Assembly (NCBI GenBank): GCA_947626225.1
Contig: CANQRH010000008.1
Span: forward strand, 1 to 41,942
DNA from: Candidatus Gastranaerophilales bacterium
GTDB lineage: Bacteria > Cyanobacteriota > Vampirovibrionia > Gastranaerophilales > Gastranaerophilaceae
DNA: 41,942 nucleotides
Reading direction: 5' to 3'
The stretch's first letter is position 1, and every line of letters starts with the position of its first letter. The position numbers were made by a program, and so were the translations under genes. This document shows, one piece after another, positions 7,835-15,485 of this stretch. The notes beneath the pieces were generated by a model, which saw only the letters and a list, made by a program, of their open reading frames with translations, had not been told where the DNA came from and did not search any database.

Positions 7835-8865
7835 TATTTATTCCCTTTCAAGTTTTTTCCGTAAAATTCGCTTAATTTTTCTACTGCCTGATTTACATAT
7901 TCAGGTTTGTAATACATTTCAATATGGGTTGCGTTTGGAATAACCACATATTCTTTAGGTTCAAGTGCTTTGTCGTAGGCTTCTTTGCTGAAATAAGCAG
8001 ATTCAGCGTTTTCACCGACTATAAATAAAACAGGTCTTGGCGATACAAATTCGGGTCTGTCAAAGGCAGTAAACGCTGCTTGTTCAGCGTAATTTGAAAA
8101 GATATATTTATTCTCACTTCTCGGGTGTTTTGCTAAATCAGTTCTGTAGTATTCGTAGCCTTGACGATACATCGGAGGTGCATTTTCAGGAATTTCCTCT
8201 AATGAATTTGGAACATAGCCATTGTATTTAATTTCACCACCGTTAACTTCTTTTGTTCTTTGTTCTGCTGCATCTTTTAGTTTTTGGTGTTGCTGCTCGA
8301 TTGTCATAGAGTCGTTTAAACCCTGACGTCTTGCTCTGCCTAAATCAAATGCGGAAACTGTTGCAACTGCTTTAATTCTCATCTCTGTTTCGGCTGCATT
8401 AAAAGCATAACCGCCGCCTGCACAAATTCCCAAAACTCCGATGTTATCTTTATCAACAAAAGGAAGTGTTGTTAGATAATCAACGCTTGAGCGGACATCT
8501 TCAACTCTTGATGATGGTCTTTCTAAAAAATGAGGTTCGCCGCCACTTTCGCCTTGATATGCGGCATCATAAGCAAGAGTTACAAATCCTTGTTCTGATA
8601 GTCTTTTTGCATATAATCCCGCAACTTGTTCTTTTACTCCGCCTGCCGGATGAACGACAACAATTGCGGGATATTTTTTATTTACGTCAAAGTTTTCAGG
8701 TTTATATAATTCACCTGCAATTTTTATATTATTGAATGTTTGAGTGTAAAATATCTTTTCTTTTTGAGTCTTATCTTTCATTGTTTCACCTTTCGCAAAT
8801 GTTTGTACTTCAAATGCACCTATCAGCAACAGGGCTGATAGAGTAATAATTAAACCTTTTTGCAT
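7834..8865 (-). CDS. Alpha/beta hydrolase, dienelactone-hydrolase-like, with signal peptide and Cys nucleophile
   Basis: 343 residues. A Sec signal peptide covers 1-24 (cleavage after TFA). The nucleophile elbow reads GICAGGG, so C148 replaces the usual Ser, as in dienelactone hydrolase and related proteins. The oxyanion segment HPAGG is at 72-76, the likely acid near GENAES (285) and the catalytic His is H314. Such enzymes open lactones, esters or thioesters. An in-frame ATG at 8781 (residue 29), directly after the signal peptide, has its own AAAGGTG ribosome binding site, so a cytosolic form is possible. It starts 8 bases after the flavodoxin gene and is coupled to the AKR gene by TAATG. 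Confidence 0.88.
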   Translation of the reverse strand: MQKGLIITLSALLLIGAFEVQTFAKGETMKDKTQKEKIFYTQTFNNIKIAGELYKPENFDVNKKYPAIVVVHPAGGVKEQVAGLYAKRLSEQGFVTLAYDAAYQGESGGEPHFLERPSSRVEDVRSSVDYLTTLPFVDKDNIGVLGICAGGGYAFNAAETEMRIKAVATVSAFDLGRARRQGLNDSMTIEQQHQKLKDAAEQRTKEVNGGEIKYNGYVPNSLEEIPENAPPMYRQGYEYYRTDLAKHPRSENKYIFSNYAEQAAFTAFDRPEFVSPRPVLFIVGENAESAYFSKEAYDKALEPKEYVVIPNATHIEMYYKPEYVNQAVEKLSEFYGKNLKGNK

Positions 8866-8873
8866 TTAACCTC

Positions 8874-9440
8874 CTATTTAATTTGTTTTAACCAGTTATC
8901 AATTTCTTTATCTGTTTCAGAGTTTCCTTTTTCATAAACAACAAGAGGAGATAATACTTTTGAACCTTTTGCAAATTTAGCCATATCCTCTGCAATTGTA
9001 TATTTTCCGCCGCCGCCGTGGGTTATAAACGGAACAATTGTTTTACCTTCAAAATTGTTTTCGGATAAGAAGGTTTTAACGGCAGGAGCCGGTTCATACC
9101 ACCAAGCGGGGGTTCCGACAAAAATTATGTCGTAGCTTGAAACATCGCCATTGTCTTTAAGAGCCGGTTTTGTTCCTTCCTCGTGCTGTTTTTTTGCAAC
9201 TCCGTATGCCGTTTCGTTATAATCTTCAGGGTACGGAACAGCCGTTTCAATCCTGAACATATCGCCGCCGACAGAATTATGTATTTTTTCAGCGACTGAT
9301 TTTGTGTTACCGCCCCAAGAAAAATAAGCGATTAATATTTTTTTGTCCATAAGTCCTCCTTTTGAATTTTCAGCTTTTACTAACGTACAACCCGTGCAAA
9401 TTAATAACATTATTATAACAAACAGTAAAAATTTTTTCAT
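8874..9440 (-). CDS. Flavodoxin, secreted or lipoprotein form, with internal start
   Basis: 188 residues. The N-terminus (MKKFLLFVIIMLLICTGC) ends in a lipobox-like ICTGC, so C18 could be lipidated, although Cys at -3 is unusual. Flavodoxin motifs follow: ILIAYFSWGGNTKSVAEK with the FMN phosphate loop at 41-47, and the VGTPAWWYEPAP flavin loop. Residue M31 is directly preceded by AAAGGAGGACTT, a near-perfect Shine-Dalgarno at good spacing (internal ATG at 9350), so a cytosolic 158-residue flavodoxin can probably also be made. First gene of a three-gene operon with hydrolase and AKR; the upstream ribosome binding site is GAGGTAGAA. Confidence 0.88.
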   Translation of the reverse strand: MKKFLLFVIIMLLICTGCTLVKAENSKGGLMDKKILIAYFSWGGNTKSVAEKIHNSVGGDMFRIETAVPYPEDYNETAYGVAKKQHEEGTKPALKDNGDVSSYDIIFVGTPAWWYEPAPAVKTFLSENNFEGKTIVPFITHGGGGKYTIAEDMAKFAKGSKVLSPLVVYEKGNSETDKEIDNWLKQIK

Positions 9441-9493
9441 TTCTACCTCGCTAAATTAATAATCATTTCAACAGTTTGCGGGTCCTGATGTGA

Positions 9494-9549
9494 GAAAAAC
9501 AAACTCTTTTTTCTTGGACAAATTATTGCGATAGTGCAAAGTTAAATTT
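9494..9549 (+). pseudogene. Remnant of an aldo/keto reductase 3' end
   Basis: In one plus-strand frame this reads EKQTLFSWTNYCDSAKLNF and stop. That matches the C-terminus of the AKR at 21185-22001 (DKNKTLFSWTNYYN), and 22 consecutive bases (9506-9527) are identical to 21972-21993. Only the tail survives, with a stop codon just before it. The rest of the gene is gone. Confidence 0.6.
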
Positions 9550-9627
9550 TTAAAGACATCTAAAAAGTCGCACTCTTGAATTTATCAAGAATTCAACTTT
9601 TAAATTTCAACATGACTTCGGGTACTA

Positions 9628-10611
9628 TTAATTTTTACTTTTAATATTTTCAATATAATCGGTATATTTCATAGGGTCAATTTTGTTTTCTTCTAAAACG
9701 GAAATAAGAATTTTTACTCCGTCATAACTCATTGTTTTATCTTTTGTTAAAGCTCTTGTTTATCTTGCTTTTTCTAAATACTCAAGACTGCAACATCTTC
9801 TGTCGTTTTTAATTCTTGCAGGGGTTAAGATGTTTTCTTTTTCATAATTAAGAAGGGTTTTCACGTCTTAAAACCCATTTCGAGTGATTATTCCTTTTAA
9901 AAAGCTCTGCGTATCTTTTGAATGTAATGTTGCTTGGCAGATTTCTTCATTATATCCTTGCTTAATTAATATTTGTTTAGTGGGTCTTATTGCCGTATTA
10001 AAAGAGAATTTGTTTTGATGAAGTAAAAGAGTGAGAAGGATTTTCTTCATGTTTTTATCTAAAATTCCATTGTATTCTCCCTGTTTTGTAATTTTGTATT
10101 GAGGGATTAAACAATCAAAACTTTCATTCTTTTTATAGCTTTGAATGTATCTTCTTAAAGTCCCGATTGAGATACTTCCTAAAAACTCGTAGGCTTTTGG
10201 TAAAAATAATCCTGAATTGTATAAATCTAAAAATTCAAAGTCTGCTTGGTTGTGTGTCGGATATTTTTTCGATGCTCAAGTGCCGCTTTTTCAATATTTA
10301 TTCTATGATTAGCAGTCTGCCGAGCCTTATCCGTTACAATCGGAGGTTTGTAATTTAAAGGCAAGAGCCGTTGACTTCGTTTCGCATTCTCTCAGCTTTT
10401 GCTGTAATTCAGGCTCTAAACTTGAAAACAGTATTTCATAGCTTGTTCCGCCTTTAACTTTAATTTCTCTTGAAATATATTTGCTTTCAGGTTTATTTAT
10501 TTCTAACCTTATCGAACGGCTTGTTACACCCTTTGCTTGTGCCACATTATTAATATTTATATATAAGTCATTGTCTTGGATTATTGACGGTTCAAAATCT
10601 TTGTACTCCAT
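9628..10611 (-). pseudogene. Decayed Mu-like transposase (MuA N-terminal domains)
   Basis: The ATG at 10611 opens 94 codons with the Mu transposase DNA-binding fold: NNVAQAKGVTSRSIRLEI, then REIKVKGGTSYEILFSSLEP and ELQQKLRE. The frame then breaks near 10326 (DKARQTANHRINIEKAALEH continues in another frame) and returns near 10250 (FEFLDLYNSGLFLPKAYEFL, SIGTLRRYIQSYK), as expected for the second Mu helix-turn-helix domain. It continues with stops at 9868 and about 9760 and ends at 9628. No DDE catalytic core is visible, and at about 330 codons it is half the usual size. The element is dead but was probably the source of the 22-bp sites at 10863-11088. Confidence 0.7.
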
Positions 10612-11019
10612 TTCGTTTTTCCTTTCGTAAAAACTTCATTCCGTCAGATTTTTCACAAGGACGAGCTCGCTCACTTCGTTCGACTCCGCTCTTGTCAAAA
10701 TCCGCTTTTCATAGCACAAACACCATAAATCCAACTCGGAAGCATTGGAACACCACTTCCGAGTATTGTGTCTGTTTTGTATCAATTAAAATTTTCTGAA
10801 TCTCGTGTTAATTTTTCCGAAATTAGGTGTTAATTTTTTGCTAATTTTCAAATTGGACATTTCCGAAATACGCAAACTAAACGTACAATTCAAACACACA
10901 GCCGAAATACAGGTGGGAAAATAATTTTAAGTCAACTTTCCGTAATACGCAAACTAAACGTTTCACCAACAAAAGTCCAAAAAGACCGTTTTCCTGAACG
11001 GGTAGTTTGCGTATTTCCG
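10612..11019. repeat. Repeat-rich element end, first copy (R1), with multiple 22-bp sites
   Basis: No gene here. At 10805 and 10827 GTGTTAATTTTT recurs with a 22-base period. A 22-bp site with core CCGAAATACGCAAACTAA occurs at 10863-10884 and (CCGTAATA variant) 10940-10961, and inverted at 10998-11019; a related inverted site is at 11067-11088. Most of 10863-11055 is repeated, with changes, at about 22165-22414. Arrays of about 22-bp sites in both orientations next to a Mu-like transposase suggest transposase-binding sites at an element end; this is inference. 10658-10697 also holds a GC-rich imperfect palindrome. Confidence 0.6.
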
Positions 11020-11055
11020 ACAGCTGAAACTCAAACAGGAAGCCAACTTTCCGAA

Positions 11056-11096
11056 TGTAAAGAGACACTTAGTTTGATTATTTCGGCAAGTTAATT
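11056..11096 (+). repeat. Direct repeat R2, copy 1
   Basis: Begins TGTAAAGAGACAC, then AGTTTGATTATTTCGG and GCAAGTTAATT. The same orientation and order recur at 14768, 15107 and 16731. Similarity to the 16731 copy continues downstream through the operon terminator. It lies about 120 bases past the end of the minus-strand AKR gene. Confidence 0.75.
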
Positions 11097-11138
11097 CTAA
11101 AAATTTTAATATTTATTTTGCAAAATTTCAAATTAACA

Positions 11139-11168
11139 TAAAAACCAATAAATTAATTATCGGCTTTT
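11139..11168 (-). terminator. Terminator-like hairpin after AKR operon 3
   Basis: On the minus strand AAAAGCCGATAA pairs with TTATTGGTTTTT through two G-U pairs and a short loop, ending in Us. It is homologous to the cleaner hairpin at 16796-16821. Confidence 0.5.
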
Positions 11169-11218
11169 ATTAAGATTAAATTTATATTTTAGTTTTTTCT
11201 CTTTTATTAAAATTGCAG

Positions 11219-12070
11219 TTAATCGTGAATTTTATATGCTTTTAATAAAGTTTCGCCAATTGATAAATTATCGGGATTGTGCGAGCCAAATCCTTTATCA
11301 ATAGCACGAATTTTTGTCATATCATCTCCATCAAGCGAAAAATCAAATACTTCAAAGTTTTCTTTAATATGAGTAATTGATGTTGATTTCGGAATAGGAA
11401 TAATACCTTCTTCAAGGTGCCACCTTAGAATAACTTGGGAAACCGATTTATTATATTTTTTTGCAGTTGATTTTAAAACTTCGTTTTCAAAAAGTTCTCT
11501 GTTTCCATGTCCTAAAGGATACCAAGCCTGCATTTTAATATCATAAGGCGACATAAATTCTCTTAATTTTTTTTGTTGAAACAAGGGATTGCATTCCATT
11601 TGATTTATTACGGGTTTGATTTTCATTTCAGGAAGTAATTTTTCTAAAAATCCTATTGTATGGTTACTTATTCCGATTGATTTTATCTTCCCTTCCCCAA
11701 CTGCTTCTTCTAATGCCTTCCAAGCGCCTTTTGTATCAAAATAAGGTTGGTGGAGCAAATATAAGTCAATATAATCAACATTAAGGTTTTTTAATGATGT
11801 ATCTATTCCCTTTATGGCATTTTCATAGCCGTAATCTTGCAGCCATAGTTTTGAAGTAATATAAATTTCTTCTCTTTTAATTCCTGATTTTTGAATAGCA
11901 AAACCAACACCTTTTTCATTCATATAAGCTGCTGCGGTATCAATAAATCTGTACCCGACCGATAGTGCTTCTTCTACTGCTTTTTGACATGTTCCGTCAT
12001 CAGGAATAAGAAAAACTCCAAAACCGATTGAGGGAATTGTTGTTCCGTTATTTAATTTTACCGTTTGCAT
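11219..12070 (-). CDS. Aldo/keto reductase, short type, cytosolic
   Basis: 283 residues, no signal peptide. The tetrad D44, Y49, K74 and H107 is complete, and the IPIPKSTSITHIKEN segment near the C-terminus binds the NADPH phosphate. It resembles the 2,5-diketo-gluconate reductase/prostaglandin-synthase-like bacterial AKRs that reduce small aldehydes and ketones. The ATG at 12070 follows GAGGTAAAATTT. Third gene of the operon AKR(12735)-flavodoxin(12093)-AKR, 22 bases after the flavodoxin. The operon probably answers to the divergent LysR at 13857. Confidence 0.92.
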   Translation of the reverse strand: MQTVKLNNGTTIPSIGFGVFLIPDDGTCQKAVEEALSVGYRFIDTAAAYMNEKGVGFAIQKSGIKREEIYITSKLWLQDYGYENAIKGIDTSLKNLNVDYIDLYLLHQPYFDTKGAWKALEEAVGEGKIKSIGISNHTIGFLEKLLPEMKIKPVINQMECNPLFQQKKLREFMSPYDIKMQAWYPLGHGNRELFENEVLKSTAKKYNKSVSQVILRWHLEEGIIPIPKSTSITHIKENFEVFDFSLDGDDMTKIRAIDKGFGSHNPDNLSIGETLLKAYKIHD

Positions 12071-12092
12071 AAATTTTACCTCATTTTTTATT

Positions 12093-12674
12093 TTAGTAAC
12101 CTAAACTTTTTAACCACTCGGCAACTTTTTTATCAGCTTCGGCTCTATTTTTTTGTGCGGTATGACCGTATATTGCAAAGCCGTCTTTTACACCGCCCGA
12201 TCCTTCGTGAGTACAGAAATAATGTACATCTTTATTTGCCAAATCATAGCTTTCTAAAAATGTATATACAGGCATCGGCATATCGCCCCACCAGTTCGGA
12301 TAACCGATAAAAATGGTGTCGTATTGTTCAATGTTTTCTACTTTTTGTGCTAATTCAGGTCTTTTATTTGCTTGTTTTTCAGCTTTTGCGTATTCGGTTA
12401 ATTCCGTATAGCTTCTAGGGTAATTATCGTTTTTTACTTTGATTTCAAATAAATCGCCGTTTGTTTTGTTTGCTATAATTTTAGCAATAATTGCGGTATT
12501 ACCTTCCTCAATATTACCTACCGAATACTGCTCGCCTGTTCTTGAAAAATAAGCTACCAAAACTTTTTTATTATCTCCGACATCTGCCATTGTTTTACCT
12601 CCGTTATTTTTAAACATTAAAAATCCAACTGTGATTAAAATTAATGTAGCGATTATAATTATTTTAATGTTCAT
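12093..12674 (-). CDS. Flavodoxin with signal anchor and internal start
   Basis: 193 residues from the ATG at 12674, chosen because AAGGAGATAAACAG precedes it; the longer frame lacks such a site. Residues 1-21 are strongly hydrophobic (MNIKIIIIATLILITVGFLM), a signal or anchor. Then comes a flavodoxin domain (KKVLVAYFSRTGEQYSVG; YPNWWGDMPMP flavin loop). The FMN loop has Glu-Gln instead of Asn-Thr, as in flavodoxin_4 members. M29 at 12590 is preceded by GGAGGTAAAACA, a strong internal ribosome binding site, so a soluble cytosolic form is plausible. It sits between two AKR genes. Confidence 0.88.
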   Translation of the reverse strand: MNIKIIIIATLILITVGFLMFKNNGGKTMADVGDNKKVLVAYFSRTGEQYSVGNIEEGNTAIIAKIIANKTNGDLFEIKVKNDNYPRSYTELTEYAKAEKQANKRPELAQKVENIEQYDTIFIGYPNWWGDMPMPVYTFLESYDLANKDVHYFCTHEGSGGVKDGFAIYGHTAQKNRAEADKKVAEWLKSLGY

Positions 12675-12734
12675 CTGTTTATCTCCTTGATTTTTTGTTG
12701 AGTTGCTTTGATAAAACTTAACCTGCATATTATT

Positions 12735-13727
12735 TTAATACAATCCCGTTTTAATATGAGGAACATAAGGTGCTTCAAGTCTTTTTATAATTTCATCGTT
12801 TAATTTAATATCAAGAGCTTTAACAGCTTCTTCAACGTGCTTAACATCTGTACAGCCTACGATTGGCGAAGTTATATAAGGTTTTGATAACATCCAAGCT
12901 AACGATACTTGTGCCATAGAATAATCCAGTTCTTTTGAGATTTTTTCTAAATTATCAACAACAATCTTATCTTCTTTGTCGGTTTTTCCCCATACCATTG
13001 GCGATACTTCATCAATAGAATTTCTATCCGTTTTAGTTCCCCATGGATGAGCACATCTTCCGCCGGCGAGCGGACTCCAAGGAACAACTGCAATATGCCT
13101 ATCTTGGCATAGCGGCATCATTTCTCTTTCTTCTTCTCTATAAATTAAATTATATTGATTTTGCATAGATACAAATTTTGTCCAACCGTTTCTTTCGGCT
13201 ATTTGATTTAATCTTTCAAATTCCCAAGCAAACATAACGGAAGCTCCAATGTATCTTGCTTTTCCTAATTTAACGACATCATGGAGAGCTTCCATAATTT
13301 CTTCCATTGGTGTTTCGTGGTCTAATCTATGAATTTGATATAAATCAACATAATCAAGTCCTAATCTTTTAAGTGAATGGTCTATTTCTGCCATAATATT
13401 TTTTCTGCTTGAACCTGCACCGTTTGGTTTACCTTCACGCATAGCAAAATGTACTTTTGTAGCAACTACAATTTCATCTCTATCAAGTCCGTATTCTTTA
13501 ATTAAACGACCTGTTATTTCTTCTGATGTACCTAATTGATAAACATTAGCCGTATCAAAATAATTGATACCTAAATCAATCGCTTTTTTAAATATTGGTT
13601 TAGCATCTTCATAATCTTTTGCCCAAGGAAAAACCCCGTTTTGTATCCCGGGTTTTCCAAAACTCATACAGCCTAAACAAATTCTTGAAACATCAACACC
13701 TGTGTTACCTAATTTTACATATTGCAT
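12735..13727 (-). CDS. Aldo/keto reductase, long type, cytosolic
   Basis: 330 residues with tetrad D58, Y63, K91 and H133. It belongs to the same YajO/Tas-like branch as the protein at 3942-4979 (shared LG-x-VSRICLGCM start, REEEREMMPLC and PWSPLAGGR segments). NADPH-dependent reduction of aldehydes or ketones is expected. The start has AAGGAGAATTAATT. First gene of operon 3, followed after 60 bases by a flavodoxin. It is divergent from a LysR gene, and its promoter carries a LysR-type palindrome (13777-13789), so inducible control is likely. Confidence 0.92.
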   Translation of the reverse strand: MQYVKLGNTGVDVSRICLGCMSFGKPGIQNGVFPWAKDYEDAKPIFKKAIDLGINYFDTANVYQLGTSEEITGRLIKEYGLDRDEIVVATKVHFAMREGKPNGAGSSRKNIMAEIDHSLKRLGLDYVDLYQIHRLDHETPMEEIMEALHDVVKLGKARYIGASVMFAWEFERLNQIAERNGWTKFVSMQNQYNLIYREEEREMMPLCQDRHIAVVPWSPLAGGRCAHPWGTKTDRNSIDEVSPMVWGKTDKEDKIVVDNLEKISKELDYSMAQVSLAWMLSKPYITSPIVGCTDVKHVEEAVKALDIKLNDEIIKRLEAPYVPHIKTGLY

Positions 13728-13776
13728 AATTAATTCTCCTTTTTTATATTCTCATGATAAATAATTTTATTCTACT

Positions 13777-13828
13777 TTTCAAATTGAAATATTAGATTAT
13801 TGATTTAAAAATTCGATTAAGATAAAAT
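13777..13828. promoter_or_regulatory. Divergent promoters of AKR operon 3 and lysR, with T-N11-A palindrome
   Basis: TTTCAAATTGAAA (13777-13789) is a perfect palindrome with T-N11-A spacing typical of LysR sites. On the minus strand TTGAAA (13786-13781) and TATCAT lie 17 bases apart, so the site overlaps the -35 of the AKR operon. On the plus strand TTGATT (13800-13805) and TAAAAT (13823-13828), also 17 apart, would drive lysR. Confidence 0.6.
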
Positions 13829-13856
13829 TATGTTGCAGATAAAAACAGGTATAGAA

Positions 13857-14732
13857 ATGAACACAAAACAAATTGACTACATTTTAGAACTCGCTCAAAC
13901 ACAAAATTTCAACAGAGCCGCAGAAAATCTATTTATTTCTCAATCCACTCTGACATATCAAATAAAAGAAATAGAGGGTGAGCTTGGTTTTTTACTTTTT
14001 GAAAGGTCGGGAAAAGGTGCAACGCTCACACCTGCCGTAAGACAACTTTGTTCAACATTAAAAGAAGTTAAAGAACAACTGCAAAAAGGGATTGAACAGG
14101 CTCAAAACTTTAGCAAAAAATATTCGGATAATATTACAATAGGACTTCCTACACGATCTTGTATTTATTTTCTTCCGCAAGCCATAAAAGAGTTTAATAA
14201 ATTATACCCCGATATTTTAATTACACCTATCTTTAACGGTTTTTACAGACCTGAAGAATTTTTAAAAGGGAATCAAGATATATTTTTCACTTTTGATAAT
14301 GAAATGAAACATGTTCCTGAAACAAAACTAATTCACTTATATACAAGTAAAATTTATTTGATTACAAAAAAAGACGATGAACTATCTAAATTAAAAACTG
14401 CAAAAATATCTGATTTAAAAGGCAGAACTTTAATGGTAGGCGGTGGCTCGCCACCACAATTAAAAGCATTACAAAAAAGAATAATAAACAGTATCAATAT
14501 TGATTATTTTAACTCTGAAACCCACGAAACCACAATGACAAATATTTTAGCAGATAAAGGAATTTGTCTTACACCGGGGTTTTTTCAAGATTACACAAAC
14601 GAATTTGCTTGGATACCTTTTGAGTGCGAGGAAAAATTTGAATGTTATTTGTGTGTGAGGGCAAACGATAAAAGAGAGCAATTAAAAGATTTTATCAAGA
14701 TATTGAAGGATATTTATAAAGATTATAATTAA
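13857..14732 (+). CDS. LysR-family transcriptional regulator
   Basis: 291 residues from the ATG at 13857, where the family-typical start MNTKQIDYILELAQTQNFNR begins; the frame is open nine codons further but without support. The winged helix-turn-helix (residues 1-60) includes FNRAAENLFISQSTLTYQIK and LFERSGKGATLTPA. The effector domain follows from about 90. It is divergent from the AKR-flavodoxin-AKR operon, which it probably activates in response to a small molecule, binding the palindrome at 13777. The effector is unknown. Confidence 0.9.
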   Translation: MNTKQIDYILELAQTQNFNRAAENLFISQSTLTYQIKEIEGELGFLLFERSGKGATLTPAVRQLCSTLKEVKEQLQKGIEQAQNFSKKYSDNITIGLPTRSCIYFLPQAIKEFNKLYPDILITPIFNGFYRPEEFLKGNQDIFFTFDNEMKHVPETKLIHLYTSKIYLITKKDDELSKLKTAKISDLKGRTLMVGGGSPPQLKALQKRIINSINIDYFNSETHETTMTNILADKGICLTPGFFQDYTNEFAWIPFECEEKFECYLCVRANDKREQLKDFIKILKDIYKDYN

Positions 14733-14767
14733 ATTTTAATAGCAGGTTTTTAAAACCGACTTTTCTC

Positions 14768-14809
14768 GTAAAGAAACACATGGGCACGATTATTTCGGTA
14801 CTGTTAATT
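14768..14809 (+). repeat. Direct repeat R2, diverged copy
   Basis: GTAAAGAAACACATGG, then GATTATTTCGG and GTTAATTT, in the same order and orientation as the other R2 copies. It lies just past the 3' end of the truncated SMR gene and 35 bases past lysR. Confidence 0.6.
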
Positions 14810-14838
14810 TCAAATTTTATTCTCAAATTTAACAAAAT

Positions 14839-15106
14839 CTATTTTATAAGCCTCAAACCAACTGTGCTTATAATTATTAAAGCAATAAATAAAATTTTTA
14901 AAAACGAAACATTTTCGTGGAAAGTAAATATCCCGATTAATGTAATTAATACAATCCCGATTGCTCCCCAAACTGCATAAGCAATACTAATATCTATTGT
15001 TTTAAAGGCTAAAGATAAAAAATAAAAGCACAAAATATACCCAACTATCGTTCCAACAGAAGGCAATAAAACAGAAAAACCGTTTGATAGTTTTAATAAT
15101 GTTGTA
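14839..15106 (-). pseudogene. Truncated small multidrug resistance (SMR) pump
   Basis: The reading frame matches EmrE-type proteins from about residue 18 to the end: TTLLKLSNGF, LPSVGTIVGYILCFYFLSLA, the GX6 helix AYAVWGAIGIVLI and a last membrane helix. The first helix, including the essential Glu14, is missing. Its place is taken exactly by the TGTAAAGAGACAC end of repeat R2 at 15107. The remaining protein has three helices and cannot work as a proton-coupled drug pump. The open frame extends to 15141 inside R2, but that part is not SMR sequence. Confidence 0.75.
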
Positions 15107-15169
15107 TGTAAAGAGACACATGGTTTGATTATTTGAATCACTTAGTTTGATTATTTCGGCAAGATAATT
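15107..15169 (+). repeat. Direct repeat R2, copy interrupting the SMR gene
   Basis: Starts TGTAAAGAGACACATGG and contains TTTGATTATTT twice, then CGGCAAG and ATAATT. Its left edge coincides with the break in the SMR gene, which fixes TG as the outer end of the repeat. The following 15170-15353 holds only a GTTGGG/CCCAAC hairpin (about 15240-15256) and no gene. Confidence 0.7.
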
Positions 15170-15353
15170 GTTAAATAACAGTCTGATTGAGAATAAAGAA
15201 CAGAGATTTTGATAATTATTTTTGTAAAAAGCTTGATTTTGTTGGGTTTCACCCAACCTAGGCACTTTTGCCATTCTTGCTCAACAATGTTTACACGAAA
15301 CTGAGATTATGACTAGGTTAGAGAAGTGGTGTAAGAAATTTAAAATAAAATTC

Positions 15354-15402
15354 TAATATTCACTTTGATTTTTTTTGGTGCAAAGTTTTTCAAAGTGGAT
15401 AT
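15354..15402. repeat. 13-bp inverted repeat upstream of the FGE-like gene
   Basis: AATATTCACTTTG at the left and CAAAGTGGATATT at the right pair with one mismatch around a T-rich loop, about 85 bases before the gene at 15486. It could be an operator or the edge of a small element. Confidence 0.45.
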
Positions 15403-15485
15403 TAAAAGCCAAGAGTTTTCGATTAAATTGCTAAAATGAACATTTCTATGTTAAAATCGTTATATAAAACATACGAGGGTGATAA

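Noticed and set aside
14839-15141. Intact SMR pump of 100 residues
   Set aside because: The first 12 residues come from repeat R2 and the essential first-helix Glu is missing, so it is a truncated gene.
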